Both the position numbers and the translations under genes were made by a program. Positions 35,033 to 49,102 of a DNA stretch of 64,000 nt are shown here, in pieces (within the stretch, counting starts at the first letter, position 1; each line of letters begins with the position of its first letter). Source of the stretch: Aquificota bacterium (GTDB lineage: Bacteria > Aquificota > Aquificia > Aquificales > Aquificaceae); assembly GCA_013153495.1 (NCBI GenBank), contig JAADEH010000012.1:434001-498000 (forward strand), given 5' to 3'. The notes beneath the pieces are model-generated. The model had not been told where the DNA came from, searched no databases, and saw only the letters and a list, made by a program, of their open reading frames with translations.

Positions 35033-36039
35033 CGCTTTTCCCACGAGAGACCTTATAGCCTTTATTGCCCTCTTTTTCCTGATAATGGTCTTCATATTTC
35101 CCGGCTGGAACCTAAAGGACCTGCTGAGCAAGGGAGAGAAAACCAACCTCAGACTTTACGTAAAGTATCTGGAAGCTCTTACCACCATACACACATCGCC
35201 CCAGCTCTTGGAAGCCCTCGCCAACGGGTATGCGGATTTAGGAATGGAAGAGAAAGCCCTCGAGGTCATAGAAAGCCTGAAGGCTTATCCCAACACGGAA
35301 GACAAAGCCCTAAAGGTTAAATACAGGATACTCAAGAGAAGGTTCTTCTCCACCCAAGACCCGCAGGAGAGGGACAGAATACACGGAGACCTTGGCAGAA
35401 CCCTAAGAGCCATAATGCTCAAAACGAACGACCAAAGAACACTAAGCTGGATTTACGAAGAGAGCATCTCCATGGACTTGCAGGAAGTTGCCTTAGAAAC
35501 CGCTCTGAAACTTGCAAACCTGACCCAAGACCCCAAGTGGAAGGAGGAAGCCCTGAGAAAAGCCTTCTCCCTCGGAAAGTATCAGGAAGCGCTCAGGATA
35601 GGGGAAAGCATCGAGAACAAAGACAGCTACATACTCTTGACCCTATTCAGGTCTGCGGTAGCTCTTAAGGATTACGAAAAAGCCAAGAAGTATCTGACCC
35701 TATTCTTGGAGAGGAACCCCTCCCAAATTCGGGAGTATGCCCGGGACCTCATCTGGTTAACGGTAAAGTCGGGTCAAAACCCCAGACCTACGCTCATCAG
35801 GCTCGTGGAAAGCACAAAAGACCCGACGCTGAAGAAGGAACTCATAAAGCTTTCAATCGAGTATGCCCTCGGGAGAAAAGATTATCAGTTTGCCAAGTAT
35901 CTGATAGATAAATACGCTACCGACTTCGTCGGTGATAAAGGATTTACCAAGTTCCTGCTCAGGTCCGCACTTGCTACCGGAGACCCCGAATTTGCGGGGG
36001 AGGTAGCGGAAAAAATAGCAAAAGCCATGGGGGTGGTGA

Positions 36040-36056
<17 letters not shown>
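35004..36056 (+). CDS. membrane-anchored TPR protein, N-terminal part of a split PelB
   Basis: This 350-residue protein has one N-terminal transmembrane segment (DLIAFIALFFLIMVFIFPGW) and then only helical TPR-like repeats. It corresponds to the membrane-anchored N-terminal part of PelB, which in P. aeruginosa is one ~1190-residue chain with TPRs and an outer-membrane porin. The best start is TTG at 35004 with AGGAGG at 34990-34995 and an 8-base spacer; an ATG at 34965 would add 13 polar residues. It overlaps pelA by 29 bases and the next gene by 17. Inferred role: inner-membrane-held periplasmic scaffold linking PelA/PelG to the exporter. Confidence 0.8.
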
Positions 36057-39962
<3,906 letters not shown>

Positions 39963-39978
39963 TTAGCAGAAATTAAAC

Positions 39979-40007
39979 TTGCCTAAGTTTTTGACAAACA
40001 CCAAAAT
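39979..40007 (+). promoter_or_regulatory. candidate promoter of miaB
   Basis: TTGCCT at 39979-39984 and CAAAAT at 40002-40007 are separated by 17 bases. The second box ends 7 bases before the ATG, and no Shine-Dalgarno sequence follows, so the mRNA would be leaderless. Confidence 0.4.
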
Positions 40008-40014
40008 TATTACT

Positions 40015-41340
40015 ATGGGAAAAAAGTTCTTTATAAAGACCTTCGGTTGCCAGATGAACTTTAACGACTCGGAGAGAATACGGGGAATTCTGCGCACTCT
40101 CGGATACGAGCCTACGGACCGGTGGGAAGAGGCAGACCTCATTCTTCTGAACACCTGCACCATAAGGGAAAAGCCCGACCAAAAGGTGCTCTCCCACATA
40201 GGGGAGTATAAGAAGATAAAGGAGAAGAACCCCAACGCTCTAATAGCGGTTTCAGGCTGTTTGGCTCAGAGGGCAGGATGGGAACTCGTCCAGAAGGCAC
40301 CCGCCATAGACATAATGTTCTCATCCTTTAACATGCATCAGCTCCCCGAGCTTATAAATCAGGCTCAGGCAGGATACAAGGCAGTGGCTATCCTCGACGC
40401 ACCCCCCGAAGACGAAGACAAGGTATGGGACTTCCCCGTAGAGAGGGACAATCCCTTCTGCGCCTACGTAACCATAATAAAGGGATGCGACAAGAACTGC
40501 ACCTACTGCGTGGTTCCCAGAACGAGAGGAAAGGAGCGGTCCCGCTCCTTAGAGAGCATACTCGACGAGGTGAGAAAACTCGTGGACGACGGTGTTAGGG
40601 AAGTCCACCTTCTCGGACAGAACGTTACCGCCTGGGGGAAGGACTTAGAGAAACCTATTCCTTTCTCCGAGCTTCTTTACGAGGTTTCCAAGATTGAAGG
40701 TGTGGAGAGGATAAGGTTCACCACGGGACACCCCATAGACCTAACCGACGACATAATCGAAGCTATGGCTGACATTCCCCAAGTTTGCAACGCTTTGCAC
40801 CTACCGTTCCAAGCAGGTTCCAACAGGATACTCGAGCTTATGGACCGCAAATACACGAAGGAGTTTTACCTCGAACGCATAAGCAAGCTCAAGGAAACCG
40901 TCCCCGACATAGCCCTCTCCACCGACATAATAGTCGGTTTTCCCACCGAAACGGAGGAGGACTTTGAGCACACCCTCGATGTGGTTCGGCAGGTTGAGTT
41001 CGAGCAGATATTCTCCTTCAAGTTCTCTCCAAGACCCGGAACCCCTGCGGAAAATATGGAAGGACAAGTCCCCGACGAGGTAAAGACCCAGCGCATGAGC
41101 AGACTCCTCGAGCTTCAGAAAGCCATAATGAGCAAGCTCGCAAAGAGATACGAAGGAACCGTTCAGGAAGTCCTCGTAGAGGAAATAAAGGAGGACCGCA
41201 AAGCGGTGGGAAGAACTACCACAAACCGTTGGGCAACCTTCACCGCAGACCCGAGCCTTCTCGGAAAAATCGTTAAGGTGAAGGTCCAAAAGGCAACACC
41301 CTTCAACTTGGAGTGTGAGCTTCTGGAGGTGGTGAGATGA
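40015..41340 (+). CDS. miaB: tRNA-2-methylthio-N6-dimethylallyladenosine synthase
   Basis: This 441-residue radical SAM methylthiotransferase modifies A37 of tRNAs that read UNN codons. The N-terminal UPF0004 domain has its cluster cysteines (GCQMNFNDSE, NTCTIREK, SGCLAQ). The radical SAM cluster is GCDKNCTYC followed by VVPRTRGKERSR. A C-terminal TRAM domain is present. These features, especially NTCTIREKPDQK, fit MiaB rather than RimO or MtaB. ATG at 40015 is the family start; the frame is open a little upstream. The stop overlaps the next ATG. Confidence 0.96.
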   Translation: MGKKFFIKTFGCQMNFNDSERIRGILRTLGYEPTDRWEEADLILLNTCTIREKPDQKVLSHIGEYKKIKEKNPNALIAVSGCLAQRAGWELVQKAPAIDIMFSSFNMHQLPELINQAQAGYKAVAILDAPPEDEDKVWDFPVERDNPFCAYVTIIKGCDKNCTYCVVPRTRGKERSRSLESILDEVRKLVDDGVREVHLLGQNVTAWGKDLEKPIPFSELLYEVSKIEGVERIRFTTGHPIDLTDDIIEAMADIPQVCNALHLPFQAGSNRILELMDRKYTKEFYLERISKLKETVPDIALSTDIIVGFPTETEEDFEHTLDVVRQVEFEQIFSFKFSPRPGTPAENMEGQVPDEVKTQRMSRLLELQKAIMSKLAKRYEGTVQEVLVEEIKEDRKAVGRTTTNRWATFTADPSLLGKIVKVKVQKATPFNLECELLEVVR

Positions 41341-41825
41341 TAGAGATGACCGTTCACGGAGTAACCTTAGACCCCGTATCCCAGATGCCCATAGTGGTTC
41401 TGAAAGCTAAGGAAGACGAAGAGACTATACTTCCCATATGGATAGGAGCCTTTGAAGCAAACGGTATAGCCATGAAACTTCAAGATGTGGAACCACCCAG
41501 ACCCATGACCTACGAACTTTTGAAAACCGTGATAACCGAGATGGGAGGGACCGTGGAGAGGATAGTAATAAACGACCTAAAAGACAGCACCTACTATGCG
41601 GAAATACACATAGTCCAGGGAAACAACACCCTCATAATAGACTCAAGACCCAGCGACGCCATAAACATAGCCCTCAGATTTGGAGCACCCATATTCGTTG
41701 CGGAGGAGGTCCTCGAAAAGTCCCGAGTTCCCGAACCGGAGGAGGACGACGAGAAGAAAAAGCTCAGGGAGTGGCTCGAAAACATAAGACCCGAAGACTT
41801 CGAGATAGGTGGGGAGCACAGCTAA
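41337..41825 (+). CDS. bifunctional nuclease family protein (DUF151)
   Basis: This is a 162-residue protein of the DUF151/BFN family. The conserved core runs from VSQMPIVVLKAKEDEETILPIWIG through EANGIAMKL to the C-terminal SRPSDAINIALRFGAPIFVAEEVL, which is the family signature. An acidic and lysine-rich tail follows. Plant and Thermotoga relatives have been reported to have DNase/RNase activity; the role in bacteria is uncertain. The ATG overlaps the miaB stop, so both are on one mRNA. A hairpin follows its stop. Confidence 0.88.
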   Translation: MIEMTVHGVTLDPVSQMPIVVLKAKEDEETILPIWIGAFEANGIAMKLQDVEPPRPMTYELLKTVITEMGGTVERIVINDLKDSTYYAEIHIVQGNNTLIIDSRPSDAINIALRFGAPIFVAEEVLEKSRVPEPEEDDEKKKLREWLENIRPEDFEIGGEHS

Positions 41826-41829
41826 GACC

Positions 41830-41846
41830 CTACCGCCCTGCGGTAG
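41830..41846 (+). terminator. hairpin between the DUF151 gene and gapA
   Basis: CTACCGC pairs with GCGGTAG (7 bp) around a CCT loop, 4 bases after the DUF151 stop. There is no U-tract; TTATAATTAATT follows, which also holds the gapA -10 box. It may partly separate miaB-DUF151 from gapA-hisS. Confidence 0.4.
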
Positions 41847-41848
41847 CT

Positions 41849-42893
<1,045 letters not shown>

Positions 42894-42894
<1 letters not shown>

Positions 42895-44108
42895 TGGGAG
42901 AAACCTTCCAGGCACCCAGAGGATTTCACGACATACTCGGTTCCGACCTTAAAAAGTTCAGAAAGATTACCTCTACCGTAAGGGACCTGCTTCGCAGGTA
43001 TAACTTCGAGGAGATAATAACCCCCGTAGTGGAATTTGCCAAGGTCTTTGAAAGGAGCATAGGTGAGGCTACCGACATAGTGGGCAAAGAGATGTTCGTC
43101 TTCCCCGACAGGAAGGGCAGGCTCTTAGCCCTCAGACCCGAAGGAACCGCAGGAGTAGTCAGAGCCTACATTCAGAACAAACTCTATGCCCTCAGACCCT
43201 ATCACAAACTCTTTTACGAAGGACCCATGTTCCGATACGAGAGACCCCAGACGGGGAGATACAGGCAGTTCCACCAGATAGGAGCGGAAGTCTTCGGCAT
43301 AGCGGACCCCCATGCGGATGCGGAACTTCTCAAACTCGTAAGCGACATACTCTCCGAGCTGAACATAGAGGCTGTTTTGGAGATAAACTCCCTCGGATGC
43401 AAAGTGTGCAGACCCGCTTACCGGGAAGCCCTTCTGGAGTTCCTTCAGGGAGTAGCTCCCAACCTCTGCAAGGACTGCATAGACAGGAAGGAAAGAAACC
43501 CCCTGCGAGTCTTAGACTGCAAAGTTCAAACCTGCCAGGAAGCGGTTCGAGAAGCTCCAAAAATGGTGGACTTCCTCTGCGATGACTGTAGGAAGCACTA
43601 CGAAAAGCTGAAGGAATACCTCAAAGCCCTCGAGGTTCCTTTCAGGGAAAATTACAACCTGGTCAGAGGTTTGGATTACTACACGAGAACCGTTTTCGAA
43701 GCGGTGTCCCCCAAGCTCGGTTCAGCCATAATAGCGGGAGGCAGATACGATTACCTCGTAGAAGAGTTCGGAGGACCGCCCACCCCGGCTCTCGGATTTG
43801 CGGTAGGAGTGGAAAGGCTAATGCTCCTCGTGGAAGAACCCCAGAGAGACTACGAGCTGTTCTTCGTTATACCCTTCGGAGAAGTTCACGCCTACGCCCT
43901 GAAGGTAGCAGACACCTTAAGGAAAAAGGGAAAGGTGGTAGAGTTTTCCTATCGCAGGGGAGGTCTCAAGAAACAGTTAGAGTTTGCGGACAAAATCCGA
44001 GCGGATTATGCGGTGATAATAGGTGAGGACGAGCTAAAGGAAGGTGTAGTAACCCTCAAGGACATGAGAACGGGAGAACAGAAAAAGGTAAAACCTGAAG
44101 AGATTTAA
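42894..44108 (+). CDS. hisS: histidyl-tRNA synthetase
   Basis: This 404-residue class II aminoacyl-tRNA synthetase has motif 2 (YEGPMFRYERPQTGRYRQFHQIGAEVFG), the histidine-binding LVRGLDYYTRTVFEA, motif 3 (GFAVGVERLML) and the C-terminal anticodon-binding domain. The anticodon domain being present argues against the HisZ paralogue. The insert between motifs contains cysteine pairs (CKVC, CKDC, CDDC), suggesting a zinc-binding lobe. ATG at 42894 overlaps the gapA stop. The end overlaps the convergent TusA-like gene by 4 bases. Confidence 0.95.
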
Positions 44109-44701
44109 GGATATATCCTCTCGTAGCTTCCGTTCCTCTTGCGGTATATAGCTTCCACTCCAAAACCTTCTCTGGAAAGTTCTTCGTATAACTTTCTTGC
44201 TTTATCCTCTCCCCGAACCGCAAGCACCACACCGCACCGGGGGTCAATCTCGTCCGGTATAGGTATCAAAACCGAGCCGAGCTTACCCTTCAAAAACTTC
44301 TCCGCTCTCGTCCCTTCCGATATGGCAACGAAGGTTATAAAGTGGTCCGGCTTTTTAACGAAAGGATTGAGCTTTAAAAGAAACAATCTAAGGTGGAGCT
44401 TAACTCCCAAAGCGTGAAACCTAATCCAGTATCCTATGGAAGGCTCTTTACCTTCCGAGGTCTTCCTTATGTATGCGATGGTTTTGCCGTTTTCCTTTTC
44501 TACCCTGATGAGTTCGTTCTTGGTTTGTTTACTCCAGTTCCAGAGGTCTCTCTCAAAGCCCGGGTCCGTAGCTACAACCTTCAAAACTTCTCCTTCCTTC
44601 ATTTTCTTTACCGTTTCGGAGGTCATAACTATGGGAACCGGGCACACGAGACCTTCTAAGTTAAGCTCCTTATCGAACCCTATCTCCTCTTTGACTTCCA
44701 T
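44105..44701 (-). CDS. TusA-like sulfurtransferase fused to a DUF3343 domain
   Basis: This 198-residue protein consists of two domains. Residues 10-80 are a TusA/SirA fold with the sulfur-carrying C20 in the CPxP motif (EGLVCPVPIV) and the TDPGFERDLWNW segment. Residues 118-198 look like DUF3343 ('putative Se/S carrier'), with IPDEIDPRCGVVLAV and C156. The linker (about 85-117) resembles a peripheral helix. The two modules are often separate neighbouring genes, so the fusion gives direct evidence that they work together, probably handing on sulfane sulfur or selenium. No DsrE or YedE gene is next to it. Function beyond sulfur transfer is unknown. Confidence 0.82.
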   Translation of the reverse strand: MEVKEEIGFDKELNLEGLVCPVPIVMTSETVKKMKEGEVLKVVATDPGFERDLWNWSKQTKNELIRVEKENGKTIAYIRKTSEGKEPSIGYWIRFHALGVKLHLRLFLLKLNPFVKKPDHFITFVAISEGTRAEKFLKGKLGSVLIPIPDEIDPRCGVVLAVRGEDKARKLYEELSREGFGVEAIYRKRNGSYERIYP

Positions 44702-44706
44702 GGTAA

Positions 44707-45588
44707 TTAACTTATGTTAATAGCCTTGCCTACGGAAGAGTCATTTTCAAAGCCTGCGACATACAGACTGACCATCTTACCAGCCCTCTCGAGAGCCTGA
44801 ACCACCACCTCATCGTTAAGCTGGAAGGGACTTTCCATCTCAAAAATTATTATTGCGTTTCCCTCTTCCAACCTTACGGGAACCGATAGAAGTCCCTTAT
44901 CCTTGTCCTTCAAAACCGAAAAGTCCTCAATCTCCCTTTTAGGTATAACGTGTATCCTCTTGACCTTGAACTTCTCCTTGACTTTTTTCAGAAACTCCCG
45001 AACGTCCTGACTACTCAGGGAAACCTCGAGGAGGAACCTGAGAGTATCGAGTTCTCTCCTGTCTCTCTCCCAGCGTGCGAAGTCCTGAAGGACTTTACGG
45101 TAAGAAGAGCGGAGGTTCTTAACCGAGTCTCTCTCCTTCTTAATTATGCTCAAGAAGTCGGGAATCATGGCTGACACCGGAGAGGCTACCATCAGGATAA
45201 GGGTGGAGAACATAGCCATAGGGCTGTCGGACATGTAGTAAACGGTAAGAAGTAGTCCAACTAAGGTAAGAAGCATCCCGGTTATAACGCTTCTGCTCGT
45301 GTGCATAACTATCACGGGAATGAGCGCATACACAGCTTGAGCTTTACCCGACAGCAACACCATCGCAGGAACGAATATAAGGTCAACTACGCCGTTCACA
45401 ACCTTAGCCCTGTCGTATTTGAGATATATGAGCAGAGCAAAGGAGAAGTATAGAGCGGTGGTCATTATCAGAGTGCTCTTTTGGGGAGCGGACATGGTCA
45501 GAGAGGCAAGCAAAAAGTATAAGGAAACTAAAAACCTAACCCCCAGGAAGACCTCCCTGACCATCCTTCTCATCTGGTAATTTATCAT
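44707..45588 (-). CDS. membrane protein with C-terminal GAF-like domain
   Basis: This 293-residue protein has five or six hydrophobic helices in the first 145 residues (for example FLGVRFLVSLYFLLASLTM and ALIPVIVMHTSRSVITGM). A coiled coil follows (about 150-180, KNLRSSYRKVLQDFARWERDRRELD). The soluble C-terminal domain (about 185-285) has the strand pattern of a small GAF domain (KRIHVIPKREIEDFSV, then LLSVPVRLEEGNAIIIFEME). The plan resembles the sensory half of a membrane histidine kinase or of PelD, but there is no kinase or GGDEF domain. It could be a sensor that works through a partner. I do not recognise the family. Confidence 0.6.
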   Translation of the reverse strand: MINYQMRRMVREVFLGVRFLVSLYFLLASLTMSAPQKSTLIMTTALYFSFALLIYLKYDRAKVVNGVVDLIFVPAMVLLSGKAQAVYALIPVIVMHTSRSVITGMLLTLVGLLLTVYYMSDSPMAMFSTLILMVASPVSAMIPDFLSIIKKERDSVKNLRSSYRKVLQDFARWERDRRELDTLRFLLEVSLSSQDVREFLKKVKEKFKVKRIHVIPKREIEDFSVLKDKDKGLLSVPVRLEEGNAIIIFEMESPFQLNDEVVVQALERAGKMVSLYVAGFENDSSVGKAINIS

Positions 45589-45717
45589 ATAATAAAAGTC
45601 CTCTTACAAAACCTTAGAGAAGAGCGAAGCTCTTTTATTCGAGACTTATCAAAGACTTAGACATCTAAGCTCTTGCGAGGAAGTGGGGATAAAAAACGTG
45701 TATATTTATTTAAAGTC
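45589..45717. other. divergent intergenic region with a hairpin
   Basis: This 129-base AT-rich spacer lies between the membrane-GAF gene (minus) and cysS (plus). At 45620-45634 AAGAGC-GAA-GCTCTT forms a 6-bp hairpin followed on the plus strand by TTATT. A TATATT at 45701-45706 ends 11 bases before the cysS ATG and may be its -10. No tRNA-like or T-box sequence was recognised. Confidence 0.45.
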
Positions 45718-47193
45718 ATGAGTTTGAAGATACACAACACACTCACCGGCAAAGTCGAGGAGTTCGTCCCCATAAATCCCCCTAAAGTTCTCATATACAC
45801 TTGCGGTGTTACGGTATATGACGACTCGCACGTGGGACACGGAAGAAGTCTGATAGTTTTCGACACCTTCAGGAGGTTTCTGGAACACCTCGGTTATCAG
45901 GTTAAATTTGTTAGAAACTTCACCGACGTGGACGACAAGATAATAAACCGTGCCCGTGAGGAGTGCACCGACTTTATGACCATAGCTAACCGCTACATAG
46001 CGAGCTACTATCGGGACATGGAAGCCATAAGGGTCAGACCTGCGGACGTGGAGCCAAGGGTTACAGAACACATGCAGGAGATAATACAGGTAATACAGAG
46101 ACTGATAGAGAAAGGATATGCCTACGAGTCCGAGGGAGACGTTTACTTTTCCGTCCGCTCCTTCAAGGATTACGGCAAGCTCTCGAAGAGAAGCCCGGAG
46201 GAGATGGAAGCGGGAGCGAGGGTAGAACCTTCGGAAAAGAAGAGGGACCCTTTGGACTTTGCTCTGTGGAAAGCGGCAAAGGCTGGAGAGCCTTCCTGGG
46301 ACTCACCCTGGGGAAAGGGAAGACCCGGCTGGCACACGGAATGCGTCGCTATGGTATTCAAACACCTCGGAGAAACGATAGACATACACGGTGGAGGGCT
46401 TGACCTCGTATTTCCTCACCACGAAAACGAGATAGCGCAGGCGGAAGCCATAACGGGAAGACCCTTCGCAAGATACTGGATGCACAACGGTTTGGTAACG
46501 GTAGGCGGACAGAAGATGTCCAAGTCCCTCGGGAATTACGTAACCCTTAAGGAGATATACACCAAATACCACCCCGACATACTCAGGCTTCTGGTTCTTT
46601 TTACCCACTACCGCAGTCCCTTAGATTTTTCTTGGGACAAGATGGAAGAAACCCAGAGGGCATACGAGCGTCTTAAAGGTGCCATAGAAGACTACGAAGT
46701 GCTGAAAGCCCTCAAAACTGTTCCCGGAGGCGGTGGCGCACATCCGCTCTACGACAAGGTCAAGGAGGTTGAGGAAGCTGTATCGGAAGCCCTCAGCGAC
46801 GACTTTAACACACCCGAAGCCCTCTCCCACATCTTCTCCCTCGTGAGCGAGCTGGGAAAGATAAAGAACAGAACCTACTCCGCAGGGGAAATAACCGACA
46901 GCGAGCTTTCCGCTTACGAGTTTGCCTCAAAGAGGCTTTTAGGACTACTTAAAAAGTTCTTCGGACTTATGGAAGACCTCTACCCCGAATGTGAGGTCAA
47001 GCGTGTGGTTGAGAGGGAACTGGAAGCGGGAGAGGTTTTGGATACAAAGCTCGTTGAGCTTCTAATCGAGGTAAGAACGCTCGCACGCAAGGAAAAACAG
47101 TTCAGGATTGCGGATTTTATAAGGGATAAACTCAAAGAATTGGGAATAGAGCTTGAGGATACACCTTCCGGAACAAGGTGGAAGAAGAGATGA
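45718..47193 (+). CDS. cysS: cysteinyl-tRNA synthetase
   Basis: This 491-residue class I aminoacyl-tRNA synthetase has the HIGH motif as HVGH (within [17 protein letters not shown]). The zinc site includes that Cys, the WHTEC cysteine and the HHENE histidine. The KMSKS loop is in [10 protein letters not shown], and a DALR-type anticodon end is present. ATG at 45718 is taken; the frame is open upstream but no conserved residues lie there. The stop overlaps the folD ATG. Confidence 0.96.
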   Translation: MSLKIHNTLTGKVEEFVPINPPKVLIYTCGVTVYDDSHVGHGRSLIVFDTFRRFLEHLGYQVKFVRNFTDVDDKIINRAREECTDFMTIANRYIASYYRDMEAIRVRPADVEPRVTEHMQEIIQVIQRLIEKGYAYESEGDVYFSVRSFKDYGKLSKRSPEEMEAGARVEPSEKKRDPLDFALWKAAKAGEPSWDSPWGKGRPGWHTECVAMVFKHLGETIDIHGGGLDLVFPHHENEIAQAEAITGRPFARYWMHNGLVTVGGQKMSKSLGNYVTLKEIYTKYHPDILRLLVLFTHYRSPLDFSWDKMEETQRAYERLKGAIEDYEVLKALKTVPGGGGAHPLYDKVKEVEEAVSEALSDDFNTPEALSHIFSLVSELGKIKNRTYSAGEITDSELSAYEFASKRLLGLLKKFFGLMEDLYPECEVKRVVERELEAGEVLDTKLVELLIEVRTLARKEKQFRIADFIRDKLKELGIELEDTPSGTRWKKR

Positions 47194-48074
47194 GCGAGCC
47201 TCTCCTTCTCGACGGAAAGACACTATCCCAAAAAATACGGGAAGAAATAAAGGGAGAGATAGAAAAACTCGTCGGTGCGGGGAACAGGAGACCCGGGCTT
47301 GCGGTCGTCCTGGTGGGAGATGACCCTGCGAGTGAAGTTTACGTAAAGAACAAAATAAAAGCCTGTCAGAAGGTAGGCATAGAGTCCTTCTTTTACAAGC
47401 TGGATAAAAACATACTAACGGAAGAGCTTTTGGATGTCATAGCGGACCTTAACTCCCGTGAAGAGGTTGACGGGATACTTGTTCAACTTCCCCTACCACC
47501 TCAGATAGACCAGGGAGAGGTGGTGCTTGCCATAAGCCCCGAGAAGGACGTGGACGGATTTCACCCTCAAAACATGGGAAGGCTCGTAGCTCAGAGGGAA
47601 GACGGATTTATACCCTGCACTCCCCTGGGCATAGACCTGCTGTTGAAACACTACGGCATAGAGCTAAAAGGCAAGGATGTGGTAATAGTCGGTGCGGGAT
47701 TTATAGTGGGAAGACCTCTAAGCCTGCTGATGCTCTGGAGAAACGCAACCGTTACAGTGTGCCACATACACACCAAGGACCTAAGGAAGTTCACTTCTCA
47801 GGCGGACATACTTGTATCCGCAACGGGCGTCCCCGGGCTTATAAAGGGAGACATGGTGAAGGAAGGGGTGGTGGTGGTAGATGTGGGTATTTCCAAGGTG
47901 GACGGTAGGATAGTTGGGGATGTGGTCTTTGAAGAGGTGAAGGAGAAGGCGAGTGCCATAACCCCCGTTCCCGGCGGTGTCGGACCCATGACCGTTACGG
48001 GACTCCTGCTTAACACCCTCAAGGCTTATAAGAAAAGGATAAAAGCTCACTCCACTTCGACTATGAAGCCGTAA
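47190..48074 (+). CDS. folD: methylenetetrahydrofolate dehydrogenase / cyclohydrolase
   Basis: This 294-residue bifunctional one-carbon enzyme converts 5,10-methylene-THF to 10-formyl-THF. Landmarks are the catalytic Lys/Tyr region [17 protein letters not shown], the substrate strand [22 protein letters not shown], and the NADP loop [15 protein letters not shown], ending with [14 protein letters not shown] at 47190 overlaps the cysS stop and has GGAAGAAGAG before it. The gene fits with the glycine cleavage genes at 56739-58585 as part of one-carbon metabolism. The end overlaps the convergent lipoprotein gene by 28 bases. Confidence 0.96.
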   Translation: MSEPLLLDGKTLSQKIREEIKGEIEKLVGAGNRRPGLAVVLVGDDPASEVYVKNKIKACQKVGIESFFYKLDKNILTEELLDVIADLNSREEVDGILVQLPLPPQIDQGEVVLAISPEKDVDGFHPQNMGRLVAQREDGFIPCTPLGIDLLLKHYGIELKGKDVVIVGAGFIVGRPLSLLMLWRNATVTVCHIHTKDLRKFTSQADILVSATGVPGLIKGDMVKEGVVVVDVGISKVDGRIVGDVVFEEVKEKASAITPVPGGVGPMTVTGLLLNTLKAYKKRIKAHSTSTMKP

Positions 48075-49102
48075 ATGTTCATGTCTTTGAGCCTCTCCAG
48101 TTCCGCTTGTGCCTCTTCCCTCGTCTGAAACCTTCCATAGACCACTTTGTATATACCGGACATTTCAACCACAAAAAGGTTGCTCAAACCCCGTTGGGAG
48201 AGCTTTTCCACAAGAGCCTTGGCACCTTTTTCCGTAGAAAAGGCAGCAATCTGAACCGCATATTTGCCTGAAGGTCGGATATTCTCCTGAGTAGGCTTTT
48301 CCTTCCTAACAGGCTTTCTCGTTTTCCTTATCCTCTGATATGTCCTCCTCTGCTCTTCTATGAGTATCTTGCTCAAAAGGTCGTAAGCCTGGGTTCTGTG
48401 GAGATTACTCGCCTGCTTGTCTTCCAAAACTGCTCTCACCGCTTCCTTAGCCTTTTCGTATCTTCCCGTCTCGTAATACACCCTTGCAAGGTTTAAAAAG
48501 ACCTCCGGTGCTTTAAAGTTGTTGGATATTAGGTTTTTATACAGCTTTTCCGCCTCTTCATACTGTCTTTTGTCGAGATACGCACTTCCGAGTTCGAGCT
48601 GGGCTTCCAAAAACATAGGATTGTAAGCGGTAGCTTTCTTCAGATACTCCATGTATTTGTCCTCTTTTCCGAGTTCTTTATATACCTTGGCAAGGTGGTA
48701 AAAGGCTATGTGCTTTTTATCGAATGTTTCGTCCTGTAGGGCTTCTTCAAGATACTTTATAGCTTGTCTGTAGTCCTTCATCTTAAGGTGCAAAATTCCA
48801 AGGTTCATCCTCGCTTCCGAAAAAGAAGGGCTTACCTGGAGTGCTTTGAGGAAGGCTTGCTTCGCTTTGTTATACTCTTCCACCTCCATGTAGGCAATAC
48901 CGAGAGCATTCCAAACCTTTGGTTCCCGGGGTGCCACCCGAGTAGCCTGGTAAAGTCTCGCTATGGCTTCCGAGTAGTTTTTGGCGTAAAAGGCTGACAT
49001 ACCGAGGTCATAGAGGTAGCGCCACTCTTCTTCCTTTTTTGTATCCGATTTGGGAGCACAGGCAAGGGAAAGCAGTAAGCAAAAGAGAAGAAACTTTTTC
49101 AT
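48047..49102 (-). CDS. TPR lipoprotein with C-terminal SPOR domain
   Basis: This is a 351-residue lipoprotein with lipobox LSLAC (Cys about residue 15). About five TPR units (about 25-235) include a PilF/Pal-type AWNALGIAYMEVEEYNKAKQ-like repeat. A basic linker follows (RRTYQRIRKTRKPVRKEKP). The C-terminal SPOR domain (about 275-350, GKYAVQIAAFSTEKGAKALV) would bind septal, denuded glycan strands. A role in cell division or in envelope assembly at the septum is inferred. It overlaps the next SPOR gene upstream by 4 bases; the pair forms a small operon behind argS. Confidence 0.82.
   Translation of the reverse strand: MKKFLLFCLLLSLACAPKSDTKKEEEWRYLYDLGMSAFYAKNYSEAIARLYQATRVAPREPKVWNALGIAYMEVEEYNKAKQAFLKALQVSPSFSEARMNLGILHLKMKDYRQAIKYLEEALQDETFDKKHIAFYHLAKVYKELGKEDKYMEYLKKATAYNPMFLEAQLELGSAYLDKRQYEEAEKLYKNLISNNFKAPEVFLNLARVYYETGRYEKAKEAVRAVLEDKQASNLHRTQAYDLLSKILIEEQRRTYQRIRKTRKPVRKEKPTQENIRPSGKYAVQIAAFSTEKGAKALVEKLSQRGLSNLFVVEMSGIYKVVYGRFQTREEAQAELERLKDMNIYGFIVEVE

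Noticed and set aside
39991-39996. TTGACA just before miaB as a -35 box
   Set aside because: A -10 at 17 bases would fall on the ATG itself. TTGCCT at 39979 gives correct spacing to CAAAAT.
45620-45634. tRNA or T-box element before cysS
   Set aside because: The hairpin lacks a T-arm, a T-box core sequence and any antiterminator-like pairing. Only a simple hairpin can be supported.
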